Notes: generated by a model not told the origin, from the letters alone. 64,000 nucleotides of DNA from Streptomyces anulatus (GCF_000721175.1 NZ_JOEZ01000008.1:62001-126000), one strand, 5' to 3'. Positions 26,207 through 36,109 are shown, counted from the stretch's first letter. Numbers and translations are program-made.

Positions 26207-27199
26207 CTATCCCGCGCCGCCCTCCGCCGCCAGGATCGCGTCGCGGTAGGCGCGGGCCGCCGCGCGCAGGGCGGCCTCCGGGTCGGTGCCGTTCGCCTCG
26301 GCGCGTACGGCGAGGGCGAGGAGGTCGTAGCCGATGGTGTCACCGGTGGGCAGAGGGACGGTGAGGCCGGCCGTACGGACCCGGCTGCCGAGCTTCGCGG
26401 CGAGGGCCAGGCCGGGCTGGCCGAGGGGGACGCCCTCGGTGACCGAGGTGCGCTGCTTCTCGATCGCCTTGGTGCGCAGCCAGTGGGCGCGGACGTCCTC
26501 CGGGGTCTCGGCGCTCTCGTCGCCGAAGACGTGCGGGTGGCGGTGGATCAGCTTCTCGACGAGGCCGCCCGCGACGTCGTCGATGGCGAAGGGCTCCTCG
26601 GGATCCTCCTCGGCGATGCGCGCGTGGAAGACCACCTGGAGCAGGACGTCGCCGAGCTCCTCGCGCAGTTCGTCCCGGTCGCCGTCCTCGATCGCCTCGA
26701 CCAGTTCGTACGCCTCCTCGATGGCGTACTTCGCCAGGCCCCGGTGCGTCTTCCGCGAGGTCCAGGGGCACTCGCGGCGGATCCGGTCCATGACCTGGAC
26801 CAGGTCCAGCAGGCGCGCGCCGGGCAGGTCGTACGAGCCGGGGAGCAGTTCCAGGTCCGGCATGGCAACCCGGCCCGAGCCGCCGAGGCGGGCCAGGCCG
26901 TCGGTCAGCCGGCTGTCGCCCTCGCCGCCGACCAGGACGACGACGGTCCGGCCGCCCGCGCAGTCGGCGACCAGTTCGTCCGCGGAGGGCGTGGCGTGCT
27001 CGACGCGTACGCCCGCCTCGCGGAGGTAGGGCAGTTGCGGCTGGTCCGGGTCCGCGCACAGGACGCGGTCGGCGGTGTGCAGCGTCTGCCAGGCCGGCCA
27101 GGACAGCAGGCCGGGCGCGACCCGGTGGCTGGCGGTGAGCAGGACGATGCGGCCGGGGTTCTCGGGGGCGTAGGAGGCGTCGGGAGCTTCAGCGTTCAC
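26207..27199 (-). CDS. mazG: Nucleoside triphosphate pyrophosphohydrolase MazG
   Basis: 330-aa protein. A C-terminal all-alpha MazG domain has the Mg-binding pattern EEAYELVEAIEDGD ... EELGDVLLQVVFHA (EExxE...ExxD). A less conserved N-terminal half (RIVLLTASHRVAPGLLSW) is related to tetrapyrrole-methylase-like domains of larger MazG proteins. It hydrolyses non-canonical or excess NTPs to NMP plus PPi. GTG 27199 is used. Confidence 0.9.
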   Translation of the reverse strand: MNAEAPDASYAPENPGRIVLLTASHRVAPGLLSWPAWQTLHTADRVLCADPDQPQLPYLREAGVRVEHATPSADELVADCAGGRTVVVLVGGEGDSRLTDGLARLGGSGRVAMPDLELLPGSYDLPGARLLDLVQVMDRIRRECPWTSRKTHRGLAKYAIEEAYELVEAIEDGDRDELREELGDVLLQVVFHARIAEEDPEEPFAIDDVAGGLVEKLIHRHPHVFGDESAETPEDVRAHWLRTKAIEKQRTSVTEGVPLGQPGLALAAKLGSRVRTAGLTVPLPTGDTIGYDLLALAVRAEANGTDPEAALRAAARAYRDAILAAEGGAG

Positions 27200-27244
27200 C
27201 CCGCGAACCTACCTCCGGCCCCGGCGTCTCCGGCCCGCCGGTTC

Positions 27245-27409
27245 AGAGCCCGTCGGGTGGCCTTCGATCGGAAAGGGGACGCCGCCCGGTGCGTGCGGTT
27301 CCAAGGCGCCGAGATGTCCTCGTAGCGGAGCTACCAGGGCATCTCGGCAACGCCGGAAGCGTGCGTGCCAGGGCGTGGCCGCCCGGTCAGAGGTCACCCT
27401 ACAGGCTCT
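27245..27409. repeat. Palindromic interspersed repeat (MITE-like), copy 2
   Basis: 165 bp with ends AGAGCCCGTCGGGT and ACCCTACAGGCTCT and the same core hairpin (GTAGC-GGA-GCTAC) as copy 1. It fills nearly all the gap between mazG and the SurA-like gene; the stop codon of the latter starts on its last base. Confidence 0.7.
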
Positions 27410-28053
27410 CAGGCGTCCTTCGGCGGGAACTCGGTGCGCTGGGTGATCCAGGGCGCGCTGTAGTCGCCGAGCTGCATCTTCTGGTCGTCCCAGGTGCCGA
27501 AGCGCGGGTTGACGTCGATGTCGAGGGCCTTCGACGCCTTGGTGAGGGCCTCGCCGACGGCCTGCTGACCGGCGGGGGTGCCGAGGTCCGCGCCGAGCGC
27601 CCGTGCGAGCTTCGGGAGCTGGACCTCCTGGCGCATGTCGGCGTCGATCTGGTCCGGGGCGACCCAGCGCTGCTGGAGCATCATCGCCTCGAACTGCTCC
27701 TCGCCGCCCTGCTGGGCGCGGCTGGCCTGCCGCATCTCCTGGATCTCCTTGCGGCTGACCGTGACCCCCGCGTCCTCGGCGGCGCGGTCGAGGATCCGGC
27801 CGAAGATCAGCCCGTGCAGCTTGGCGCGGTTGAGCTGGCCCGACTTGTTCACCAGCTGGGCTGCCTGCGGGGAGCTCTCCTGGGCGCTGCGGACATCCGC
27901 GGCGCGGGCCTGGACCGCCGACACCTCGATCCGTTCGCCGCCCACGACGGCCGCGGCGCCGGGGTGGGCCTGGTTGCCGCAGGCCGACAGGAGCGGCGTG
28001 GCGACGAGCGTTGCGGCGAGGACGGCGAGCGCGGTGCGACGACGGCGGTGCAA
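27409..28053 (-). CDS. SurA-N-like secreted lipoprotein
   Basis: 214-aa lipoprotein with a type II signal (RRRRTALAVLAATLVATPLLSAC, lipobox LLSAC). A SurA N-terminal-like helical domain follows (AAQLVNKSGQLNRAKLHGLIFGRILDR ... VSRKEIQEM), without a recognisable PPIase parvulin domain. It is probably an extracytoplasmic chaperone. TTG 28053 is chosen because GGGAGG precedes it and it gives a normal signal peptide; the GTG at 28089 adds 12 residues with no ribosome site. The last residues abut repeat copy 2, so the C-terminus may have been altered by that insertion. Confidence 0.8.
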   Translation of the reverse strand: MHRRRRTALAVLAATLVATPLLSACGNQAHPGAAAVVGGERIEVSAVQARAADVRSAQESSPQAAQLVNKSGQLNRAKLHGLIFGRILDRAAEDAGVTVSRKEIQEMRQASRAQQGGEEQFEAMMLQQRWVAPDQIDADMRQEVQLPKLARALGADLGTPAGQQAVGEALTKASKALDIDVNPRFGTWDDQKMQLGDYSAPWITQRTEFPPKDA

Positions 28054-28193
28054 AGGAGCCTCCCGGGGAGAGTTTGTGCATCGGTGCACAAAGCCTTGCG
28101 GTGATCGATGTTAGGCAGTGGATGTGGCGGGTGCCACTGATTCGGCCAACGATTCGGAAGGAGTTGGGGATGTGGCCCGGTATGGGGTCGCTG

Positions 28194-29846
28194 TCAGCCC
28201 CCGCGGACGTCCCGCTGGTGGCTGAGCAGGCGCCGCAGGTCCATCGGCAGCGGGTGGTGCGGCCCGTAGGTGCGCTCGGCGTCGTACAGCAGGGCCTGGA
28301 GCTGGGCCCGGCCCGCGGTGTGGTCGCCGACCGCCAGGAGCAGCTGTCCGATGCGGTGCCGGATGTCGAGGGCGCGGCCGGGGTCGGAGGTGACCGCCCC
28401 GTAGGCGTTCTCGTAGTACGGGAGGACCGCGCGGTACTCGCCCAGCGCGGCCCCGGCCTCGCCGAGCTGTTCGAGGCACTGGGCGGCGTCGTAGCGGAAC
28501 TGGAGGGCCTGGGCGTCGGCCGGACCCGCCTCGGCGGCCCGGTCCCCGGCGAGGCGGCGCAGTTCGGGCAGGGCGCGGCGGTACTGCCCGTCGTCCATCA
28601 GCGTCGCGGCGTACTGCTTGCGCAGGATGCGGACGACCGGTGAGTGCTCGCCGTGCTCGGCGGCGGCGGCCGGCAGGGTGGCGCCGAGGACGTCCACGGC
28701 CTGGGTGATCCGGCCCTCGCCGAGCAGCTTCTTCACCTCGTCCACGGCCCGCGCGACATCCGGCCGGGCGGGCGGCGGGGTGGCGTGGGGCGGGGTGCTC
28801 GGGGGTACGGGGGTGGCCCGTGCGGGGGACGCGAAGACGGCCGGGGTGGGGGTGAAGGACGGCGGGGCCGCGAGGGTGGGCGTCGGCGCGGCGAAGGTGG
28901 CGGGCGCGGGCACGGAGGCGGGGGTCGCGACCCGGTCCGGCCAGGGGGCGTGCGGGCGCAGGAACGGCCGGGTCGGGTCGAGCGGCTCGGCGGGCGTCCC
29001 GTGCTTGGGCAGCAGCGGGGCCAGGTCCTCGTACACCTCCTGCGCGGAGGCGGGCCGGTCCCCCGGGTCCTTGGCGAGCAGCCGCAGCACGAGGGCCTCC
29101 AGTGCGACGGGGGCCTCGTGGCGTAGCTGCCGGACCGGGACCGGGGGCTCGTAGAGGTGGCGGTGCAGGACGCCGAGCGCGGTGGACCCGGCGAACGGCA
29201 CGTCGCCGCTGAGGAGTTCGTGCAGGACGACCCCGAGGGCGTACAGGTCGGTGTACGGGCCGACCGCGCCGCCCATCGCCTGCTCGGGGGCCATGTAGGC
29301 CGGGGAGCCGATGGGAGACCCGGTGTGCGTGAGGCGGGTGGTGTCCGTGTCGAGGACGGAGGCGACCCCGAGGTCGAGGACGCTGACGGTGCCGTTGGGA
29401 CGGACCATGACGTTACGGGGCTTGAGGTCGCGGTGGACGATCGGCACCGCGTGCACCGCGCTGAGGACCGCGCAGAGCTGGGCGGCGACCGCGACGGCCC
29501 ACGGCCAGGGGTACGGGGCCCGCTCGGCCAGATGGTCGGCGAGGTCGGCGCCTTCGACGTACTGCATGACGAGGTAGAGGTCGTCGTCGTCGCTGCCCGC
29601 GTCGTGCACGGTGACCAGGCCGGGGTGGTCGACCTGCGCGGTGACCCGGCACTCGCGGACGAACCGGCGGCGCAGTTCGTCGGCCGCGTCGCTGCCGGTG
29701 GGCCCGGCGACCCGGTCGGGGCGCAGCAGCTTCACGGCGACGCGGCGGTCCAGGCGCCGGTCGTACGCCGTCCACACCTGGCCCATGCCGCCCTGGCCGA
29801 GGATCGACGCCAGCTCGTACCGGTCGGCGATGATCCGCCCGCTCAC
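28194..29846 (-). CDS. Ser/Thr protein kinase with C-terminal helical repeats
   Basis: 550-aa Hanks-type kinase. The Gly-rich loop is ILGQGGMGQVWTA, the catalytic Lys is in VAVKLLR, the catalytic loop is IVHRDLKPRNVMV, the DFG equivalent is LDLGVAS (Leu instead of Phe), and GSPAYMAPEQ is the activation segment. A Pro/Thr-rich linker (about residues 290-370) leads to a TPR-like C-terminus (RRALPELRRLAGDRAAEAG...). No transmembrane helix was seen in this protein. GTG 29846 overlaps the membrane-protein gene upstream by 4 bp, suggesting the pair works together. Confidence 0.9.
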   Translation of the reverse strand: MSGRIIADRYELASILGQGGMGQVWTAYDRRLDRRVAVKLLRPDRVAGPTGSDAADELRRRFVRECRVTAQVDHPGLVTVHDAGSDDDDLYLVMQYVEGADLADHLAERAPYPWPWAVAVAAQLCAVLSAVHAVPIVHRDLKPRNVMVRPNGTVSVLDLGVASVLDTDTTRLTHTGSPIGSPAYMAPEQAMGGAVGPYTDLYALGVVLHELLSGDVPFAGSTALGVLHRHLYEPPVPVRQLRHEAPVALEALVLRLLAKDPGDRPASAQEVYEDLAPLLPKHGTPAEPLDPTRPFLRPHAPWPDRVATPASVPAPATFAAPTPTLAAPPSFTPTPAVFASPARATPVPPSTPPHATPPPARPDVARAVDEVKKLLGEGRITQAVDVLGATLPAAAAEHGEHSPVVRILRKQYAATLMDDGQYRRALPELRRLAGDRAAEAGPADAQALQFRYDAAQCLEQLGEAGAALGEYRAVLPYYENAYGAVTSDPGRALDIRHRIGQLLLAVGDHTAGRAQLQALLYDAERTYGPHHPLPMDLRRLLSHQRDVRGG

Positions 29847-30424
29847 CGGCCCTCGCCCTCCTTGCGGAGGTAGTCGCTCAGCTCGTCCAGCTCGGCACGG
29901 ACCTGGTCGAGGCGCTGGGGCGCGGGGGTGGGCGTGGGCGGCGGGGCCTGCTGGGTGTACGGGTTGGGCTGCTGGTGCTGCTGCTGGACGGGGCGCTGGG
30001 CGGGGTGCTGCTGGTACGGGAGCGGCGCGGGGTGCACGGGGATGGGGGTGGCGTACGGGGGCGGGGAGCCGAGGGAGCCGTAGTGGCGTATCTCCGCGTA
30101 CAGGTAATAGGTGATCACCCCGGCCAGCACGCCGACGAGCCAGAGGAAAAGGATCAGCGCCGACGCGTCCGACATGTCGTCGGGGTCGTCCGGGGTGTTC
30201 ACGATGAAGGCGAACAGCCCGGCGTTGAGGACGATCACGACCGCCAGCAGGACCCAGTCGCGCGGCCTGCGGGTGACGATCGCGAGCCGCAGCATCGCCG
30301 CCCAGCCCAGCAGGCCGCAGCTCAGAACGGTCACCGCCACGAGGATCACGCGCACCGCGGTGAGCGTCGCCGAGGACGGCCGGGGGGTCGTCGGCTGCTG
30401 CGGCGTAGGGCCGTAGCCGTGCAT
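29843..30424 (-). CDS. Small four-helix membrane protein partner of the kinase
   Basis: 193 aa. A Pro/Thr-rich N-terminus precedes hydrophobic segments LTAVRVILVAVTVLSCGLLG, WVLLAVVIVLNAGLFAFIV and ALILFLWLVGVLAGVITYY. A long Pro/Gln-rich cytoplasmic tail ends in a charged helix (LDQVRAELDELSDYLRKE). Function unknown. ATG 30424 has AGGAG upstream, and its stop overlaps the kinase GTG. Confidence 0.8.
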   Translation of the reverse strand: MHGYGPTPQQPTTPRPSSATLTAVRVILVAVTVLSCGLLGWAAMLRLAIVTRRPRDWVLLAVVIVLNAGLFAFIVNTPDDPDDMSDASALILFLWLVGVLAGVITYYLYAEIRHYGSLGSPPPYATPIPVHPAPLPYQQHPAQRPVQQQHQQPNPYTQQAPPPTPTPAPQRLDQVRAELDELSDYLRKEGEGR

Positions 30425-30523
30425 GTGCTGCTCCTGGGACGCGTATGGCGGACGTGTGGGGTGAGCGTATACACCTCCACCGACCGGCCGACCCCGGGTT
30501 GTACCCAACCGTTGTGGTTCACC

Positions 30524-32891
30524 TCACGCGGGTGTGACCGTGCCGTCCGTCAGGCCGTCGTACATCCCCTGGACCAGTAGCCCGCCGAGCCGTCCCGCCG
30601 TCCGCAGCGCTTCCTCGAACGCGGCCAGTTCACGGAACCGCTCCCCGTACCTCCGCTGTTCGGCGAGCGGCATCCGGGGCAGGTGGAGGCGCCGGGCGTC
30701 CAGCCGGGCCGCCGTGGAGGCGTAGCTGCTGGCCTGCCGGTTGTTGGCGGTGCCGCGCAGGAACCCGGCGAGGAACCACGGATCGAGGGCGGCCGGATCG
30801 GGGCGCAGCAGTTGGAGGTTGCGGCCGAGCGCGGCACCCGCGTCCCTCTCGCCGACGACCCGGACGACGGTCCCGCCGCCGAGCACGGGCACCACGACGT
30901 CGCCGGGTTCGAGCACGACCGGCTCGTCGGGGGCCGCGCCCGGGGCCTCCGGACCGGTGAGCGGGGTTCCGGCCGGGCCCGTGAGCGGGGTTCCGGCCGG
31001 GCCCGCGCCGGTGAGGACATCGTGCTCGGTGAGCACGGGCCCGGGGCCGCCCGGGGCCGCGTTGCCGGTGTGCAGCGAGAGCGCCCCGCCGCGGGCGAGT
31101 TCGCCGACGGTGACCCGGGGGCGGTGCGCGGGGACGGCGGGGGCGGCGGGGGGCGGGGTGAGGCGGGCGGTCAGCCGGAGGGTCTCGGCAAGCCGCTCCC
31201 GCACCTCGCCGAGTCCGGAGGCGTCTCCCCCGGGCGCGGGGCGCGGCAGATACCGGGCCGGGGCCAGGTCCACGTCGTCGTCGAGGAGTTCGACCACGGG
31301 CACGACGCGGCTGACGCCGGGGAGGTCGGCGCGGTCGCGCCAGGCGTCGAGCACGGCGGCGCGCACGACGGGCCAGTCGAGCCGGTCGCGTCCGCCGCCC
31401 GCCGCCTTGCCGCCCGTCTCCCCGGCGGACGCCGCGAGCCTGGCGGTGTCGGCCAGGAGGAGGTCCGGCCCGGGGCGGACTCCGGGCGTCGGCCTGCGCA
31501 GGACCCAGAGGTGGAGCGGAATGCCGTACGGGGGTGCGGTGCCGGCCGGGAGGGCGATGACGGCGCGGAGGGCTCCCCTGCGCAGGAGGTCGGCGCGGAT
31601 GCGGCGGCCGGAGCGCCGGGAGGCGGCGGCCGGAGGCATCAGCAGGACGGCGGTGCCGCCGTCGCGCAGCCGGGCCAGGGCGTGCTGGACCCAGGCCAGT
31701 TCGGACTCGACGCGGGCGGGGAAGCCGTACTCCCAGCGCGGGTCGTAAGCCAGTTCGTCGTGGCCCCAGTTGCGGTCGTTGAAGGGCGGGTGGCAGAGCA
31801 CGGTGTCGGTCGCGAGCCGGGGGAACGCGTCGGCCCGCAGGGTGTCCCCGGTCCGCACGGCCAGGGAGGGAGGGGAGCTGTGCGTTCCGCCGGGGCCCAG
31901 GGCGAGGCGCAGTGCGGTGAGGGCGGCGAGCCCGGCGTCGGCCTCCTGGGCGTACAGCGCCGCTGGTCCTGCGACGGCGCGGAGCAGGGCGCCGGTCCCG
32001 GCCGCCGGATCGAGGACGCTGCGGAGCGGCCGGTCGGGGGCCGGGCGACCGGCGTCCTTCGAGGGTTCGGCGAGGTCCGCCATCAGCTCGGCGAGGTGCG
32101 GCGGGGTCAGGGTGTACTGGCGCGGGTTGGCATCCAGGTACCGACCGAGCAGGAACTCGAAGGTCTGACCGGCACCGATCCCGGCGGCGAGTTGCGCGGC
32201 GGCGCGCAGGAGCGGCACGGAGGGCAGCAGGGCCTGCGCGGTGGGGGTGCGAACGGCTCGCGTCCTGTGAACTCCCGGAGCCTCGGGCGTGTTCGCCGGG
32301 TGAACCACCGCGGGCCCGGACGCGGTCGATCCCGGCGTGGTCGGGCCGGGCGCCGTCGATCCCGGCGTGGTCGAGGCGAACGTGGTCGAGCCGGACGCGG
32401 TCGAGCCGGACGCGGTCGAGCCGACGGTTCGCGGTGTGCCGACGGTTCCTGGGGGTGTGGCCCGGCCGGGGCCCGGGACGCCTGAGGGGGCGTCGGGGCC
32501 GAGCCGGGCGGTGAGGACGGGGTCCACGGCGGGCGGCAGCGCGTCGGCCATCCGTTCGTCGGACGCGGCGGTCAACTCCAGCCAGGCGGTGGGCCGGTCA
32601 CGGATGAGCAGCAGAGCGCAGCCGGTGTGGACCAGGGCCTGCGCGGCCCCTGCGGGGTGGCCGGCTACCTCCTGCCAGACCCGCTCGCGAAGCGGCACCT
32701 CGGCGAGTTTCCCCTGGTCGCGCAGCCACTGCTCCACATCGGACAGCGCGAAGGAAGGGCTGGCCGCGGTGCCGCCGACGGGCTGAGGGAAGTCGGCGTG
32801 ACGGCGGCGCCAGTTGCTGACGGCGGCACGGCCCACTCCTGCCAGCCGCGCGATCCCGGCCGCGGTGACCTCCGTCGCGTTCTCCGGCACT
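30524..32891 (-). CDS. N6-adenine DNA methylase-like protein with HTH and specificity-like end
   Basis: 788 aa. The N-terminal HTH (TAAGIARLAGVGRAAVSNWRRR, residues 8-29) is followed by a Ser/Thr/Gly low-complexity linker. The type I M-subunit-like core has VLDPAAGTGALLRAVAG and TVLCHPPFNDRNWG, where (N/D)PP[YF] is replaced by HPPF. A C-terminal part resembles half a specificity subunit (HLPRMPLAEQRRYGERFREL). No restriction gene is nearby. The changed catalytic tetrad puts methylation in doubt; it may be a DNA-binding regulator. GTG 32891 has GAGGGAGA upstream. Confidence 0.8.
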
Positions 32892-32993
32892 GGCTCTCCC
32901 TCGGTCCGTCCGCGCTGCCTGCCCGCGAGCATAGCGAATCACCCGCACCACACCGGAAAGTCTCGTTGCCCGACCCGTCACGAACCTTTTGTG

Positions 32994-33022
32994 TTGACTC
33001 AGTTCACAAGCTCTGTTGTTAT
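32994..33022 (+). promoter_or_regulatory. Candidate vegetative promoter of the lipoprotein gene
   Basis: TTGACT (32994-32999), a 17-bp spacer, then TGTTAT (33017-33022), in an AT-rich patch 75 bp upstream of ATG 33098. Confidence 0.45.
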
Positions 33023-33097
33023 TGGTCCGCCCCGCCAGGGCCGCTTTCCTCTCTCTACTGACCGGCGCCGCGCGCCTCTCCTTCCGGAGCCTGACCC

Positions 33098-33826
33098 ATG
33101 CGTCTCATCACCCGTATATCCGTCAACACCGTCTGCGCGATGACCCTGCTCGGTCTCGCCGCCTGCGGCACGGACTCCCCGAAGGAGACCGGGCCGTTCG
33201 CCGGTGTGTCCGGTCCGGAGGTCGTGAACAAGGCCCTCACGAAGACGACCGGGGTCAAGTCCCTGCGGATCGGGCTCGACATGACCACCTCCGACGGCCG
33301 GGTCGAGGCCGACTTCGCGACGAGCCTGGGAGGTGACTGCGCCGGAACGATGACCATGGGCGGCACGGGCACGATGGAGGTCCGCAAGACCGGCGACACG
33401 GTCTACACCAAGCTCGACGAGACCCTGTTGCGCGAGCAGTCGAAGGGCGAGCCGAAGGCGGACGTGGACGCGGCGGTCAAGCTGATCGCGGGCCGCTGGA
33501 TGGAGTCGAAGGCCTCCGACCCGGACACCAAGGACAGCATCGAGTTCTGCGACCTGCAGGGACTGCTGAAGGAGTTCGAGGCGGGCGACAACGCCGCCCG
33601 CAAGAAGGGCCCCACGACGGTCGCCGGCAAGCCCGCCCTGCGCCTCACGGAGAAGGAGGGCGAGGAGACGTTCACCATCGACGTCTCCGCCGAGGGCGAC
33701 CCGTACATCCTGCGCGTCGCGTCCCGAGGCGGCGAGGAGCCGATGACGATGAACCTGTCCGAGTTCGACGTGCCCGTCGTGGCGGAGAAGCCCGCCGCGA
33801 AGGACATCGTCGACCTGGAGCAGTAG
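33098..33826 (+). CDS. Secreted lipoprotein, LppX/LprG-like
   Basis: 242-aa lipoprotein: signal and lipobox TLLGLAAC at about residues 17-24. A domain of alternating strands follows, with the pattern KSLRIGLDMTTSDGRVEADF, KTGDTVYTKLDETLL and KPALRLTEKEGEETFTIDV, resembling the mycobacterial lipid-carrier lipoproteins LppX/LprG. A binding role is inferred from fold-like features only. ATG 33098 follows a CTTCCGGAGC-type site. Confidence 0.8.
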   Translation: MRLITRISVNTVCAMTLLGLAACGTDSPKETGPFAGVSGPEVVNKALTKTTGVKSLRIGLDMTTSDGRVEADFATSLGGDCAGTMTMGGTGTMEVRKTGDTVYTKLDETLLREQSKGEPKADVDAAVKLIAGRWMESKASDPDTKDSIEFCDLQGLLKEFEAGDNAARKKGPTTVAGKPALRLTEKEGEETFTIDVSAEGDPYILRVASRGGEEPMTMNLSEFDVPVVAEKPAAKDIVDLEQ

Positions 33827-33857
33827 GACCCAGCCCGCGCGGGCCTGCCGCCCCCGG

Positions 33858-34455
33858 TCACCCGGCCGCTGCCGGGGCTCCGCCTCCGAAGTCCACCTCG
33901 GCCGCCGGCAGTACGCCGTACCCGGCGGCCCGGGTAGCGGAGGTTGCGGTAGATCTCGTTGGGGTGCGCGACGGACGCCTCCGGTGCGGCGTACGGGCCG
34001 GGGCCGGGGCGGACGGACGTGGTGTGCCCGTCCGCGACGAGCACCACGTCGTATCCCCGGCTCAGCGCCTGCCGGGCCGTGGACTCGACGCAGATCTCGG
34101 TGGCGAACCCGGCGACGACGACCTCGGTGACCCCCCGGGCGCGCGGTACCGCGTCCAGTTCGGTGTCCAGGAAGCTGTCCGGGGCGGCCTTGGGCATGAC
34201 CGTCCCACCGGGGGCGGGGGCCGGCTCGGGCACGATCCGCCAGCCCTCGGCCCCGGGCTTCAGCTCCTCGTCCCGCTGCCGCACCAGCACCACCGGCACG
34301 CCGGCCGCCCTGGCCCGCTACTGGAGACGGGCGATGGCCGCGACCGTGCCTGATGCCCGGTACGCCATCGCCGCCAGAGTGTTCTGCATGTCGACGACGA
34401 GGAGCGCGGGGGTGGGCGGCAGCGCGGGGGTCGCGGTCACGCCGGGCGCCGTCAC
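33858..34455 (-). pseudogene. Isochorismatase-family hydrolase, interrupted
   Basis: Cysteine-hydrolase fold. The N-terminus PALLVVDMQNTLAAMAYR has the catalytic Asp, followed by in-frame TAG (34318-34320) at ARLQ-stop-RARAAGVPVVLVRQ. The distal part TEVVVAGFATEICVESTARQAL carries the catalytic Cys. A second lesion near 33911-33921 shifts the C-terminus (VLPAAEVDFGGG). GTG 34455 overlaps the GNAT stop. One nonsense mutation plus one frameshift indicate a dead gene; restart after the TAG is unlikely because the catalytic Asp is lost. Confidence 0.75.
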
Positions 34456-35198
34456 AGTCGGTGCCGTACCCAGACGTTGGGCTCGACGTAGACCGCGTAA
34501 CCGTGCGCAAGCGCGCAGTGCACCGGGACGAGCGCCCCCGGAACCTCCACCGGACCGTCCGTGTCGAACGGCAGCCCGGTCCACTCCCGCCACTGCGCGA
34601 GCGAACCGCTCACGGTCATCGACACGGTGGCGACCGAGTCCACCACTCCGCCCGCCCGGGCGTGGACCCGCAGCCAGGGGTCCTCGGGCAGCCCGTCCTC
34701 GGGACGGGTCAGCCGGGCGTACTCCTCCATCGGCAGGCCGGACCGCAGGTGCTTGCCGCTCGGCCGCACCGGGGCGACGAGCTCCCGGAAGCCGAGCAGT
34801 TCCGCGTTGTCGCGCATCGCGGCGAGCATCCGGCCCGATATCCCCCTGCCCTGGTGGCCGGTGGCCACCGTGATCTCGATCGCGCCGACCGTGTCGGGCG
34901 TCCGCCCGCGCCGCAGGTCCGCGAACGCCCACAGCAGCATCCGGTCCCAGCCTCCGACGGGCAGTTCACCGCGCCCGGGGGCGTCCAGCACGAAGGGCAC
35001 GCTGTAGGCGCGGGCGACCACGACTCCCTCGGGATCGGTGGCGACCAGCACGTACTGGGGGAACTCGACGGCGATCCGGGCGAAGTTCGCCCAGCCGACG
35101 ATGTCCTCCAGCACGAACTCCGGCCAGGTGTCCGGCATCCGGTCCAGGGCGTCGGCCAGCTCCGGGCGCTCGGCGAGGGTGGTGATGTTCAGCTCCAT
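34452..35198 (-). CDS. GNAT-family N-acetyltransferase
   Basis: 248 aa. The acetyl-CoA pyrophosphate-binding motif is VATGHQGRGISGRMLAAM (Q-x-x-G-x-G/A type) near residue 110. Flanking strands are AIEITVATG and GFRELVAPVRPSG. Substrate unknown. ATG 35198 begins the domain (MELNITTLAERPEL); the frame open to 35441 is unsupported. Confidence 0.85.
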   Translation of the reverse strand: MELNITTLAERPELADALDRMPDTWPEFVLEDIVGWANFARIAVEFPQYVLVATDPEGVVVARAYSVPFVLDAPGRGELPVGGWDRMLLWAFADLRRGRTPDTVGAIEITVATGHQGRGISGRMLAAMRDNAELLGFRELVAPVRPSGKHLRSGLPMEEYARLTRPEDGLPEDPWLRVHARAGGVVDSVATVSMTVSGSLAQWREWTGLPFDTDGPVEVPGALVPVHCALAHGYAVYVEPNVWVRHRL

Positions 35199-35424
35199 AC
35201 GCGCGACCCTAAGCAGCCGACGCCCTCCCGACCAGCGGATATCGGCTCGGCCCCGAACCACTGGAGCGCCCGCCGCCCCAAAGGCCCAGGCCCGCTTCCC
35301 CGAGCTGAGCGGGCTCACGATACGGCCGCCAGACCGACGCGATCCGGCCGGAACCATGAGGTGCGCATGCCGCGTCCCCACCCGTGACTTCGTCCCCGTG
35401 CACCACCCGTCGAGGAGCAGAACC

Positions 35425-36081
35425 ATGACCCAGCCAGGCACAGCACCGACCCGCCCCCGCAGAGCCGCCGGGTGCCTGCAGAGCCTGTTGGTGCTCGCTG
35501 TGATCCTCGGCCTGGGCTACGGAGCGTCCAAGATCTTCGGTGACGAGTCGTCGAAGTCGTCCTCGTCCTCCTCCTCGTCCGCCTCGGACGGCAAGGGCGG
35601 GTCGTGGGAGATCGGCGACTGCGGCGGTCCGGACCCGGAGAACAAGCCGGACGGCTACCGGGCCTACGACTGCGACGAGTCGGGAGCGACGTTCAAGGCG
35701 CTGGAGCTCAAGCCCGCGAGCTTCATGCCCGACTCGATCCAGTGCCCGGCCGGCACGGACCTGATCATCCAGGTCTCCCGGGTCTTCGGCTCCGGCGACG
35801 GCAAGAAGGGCGGCGGCATCCCCACCCACACGGTCTGCGGCCGCAACCTGTCCGACGACCACCCGGGCGACGCGGGCGCCGGCGGCGGCCAGCTCGTCGA
35901 GGGCGACTGCATCTCGGCGACCGCCAAGGAGATCACCTGCGCCTCGGCCGGGGCTGAGGACTTCAAGGTCCTCGGACTCGTCAAGGACAAGAAGGAGTGC
36001 CCGGCGGCGACCACCGAGCCCATGCAGCTGATGATGGCGATAGGCCGCCCGTACGACGTCATCTGCGGCGGCAAGGTCTGA
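35425..36081 (+). CDS. Single-pass membrane-anchored protein with Cys-rich outer domain
   Basis: 218 aa. A basic cytoplasmic start precedes one helix (CLQSLLVLAVILGLGYGAS, residues 17-35) and a polyserine spacer. The outer domain has paired cysteines (GDCGGPD, YDCDES, IQCPAG, TVCGRN, EGDCIS, ITCAS, KECPA, VICGG) probably in disulphides. Related Streptomyces proteins are called LppU-like or SCO3870-like from memory. ATG 35425 has GAGGAG upstream. Confidence 0.8.
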   Translation: MTQPGTAPTRPRRAAGCLQSLLVLAVILGLGYGASKIFGDESSKSSSSSSSSASDGKGGSWEIGDCGGPDPENKPDGYRAYDCDESGATFKALELKPASFMPDSIQCPAGTDLIIQVSRVFGSGDGKKGGGIPTHTVCGRNLSDDHPGDAGAGGGQLVEGDCISATAKEITCASAGAEDFKVLGLVKDKKECPAATTEPMQLMMAIGRPYDVICGGKV

Positions 36082-36109
36082 GGTCCGCTCCCCGGTGCGG
36101 CGGCGCCGC

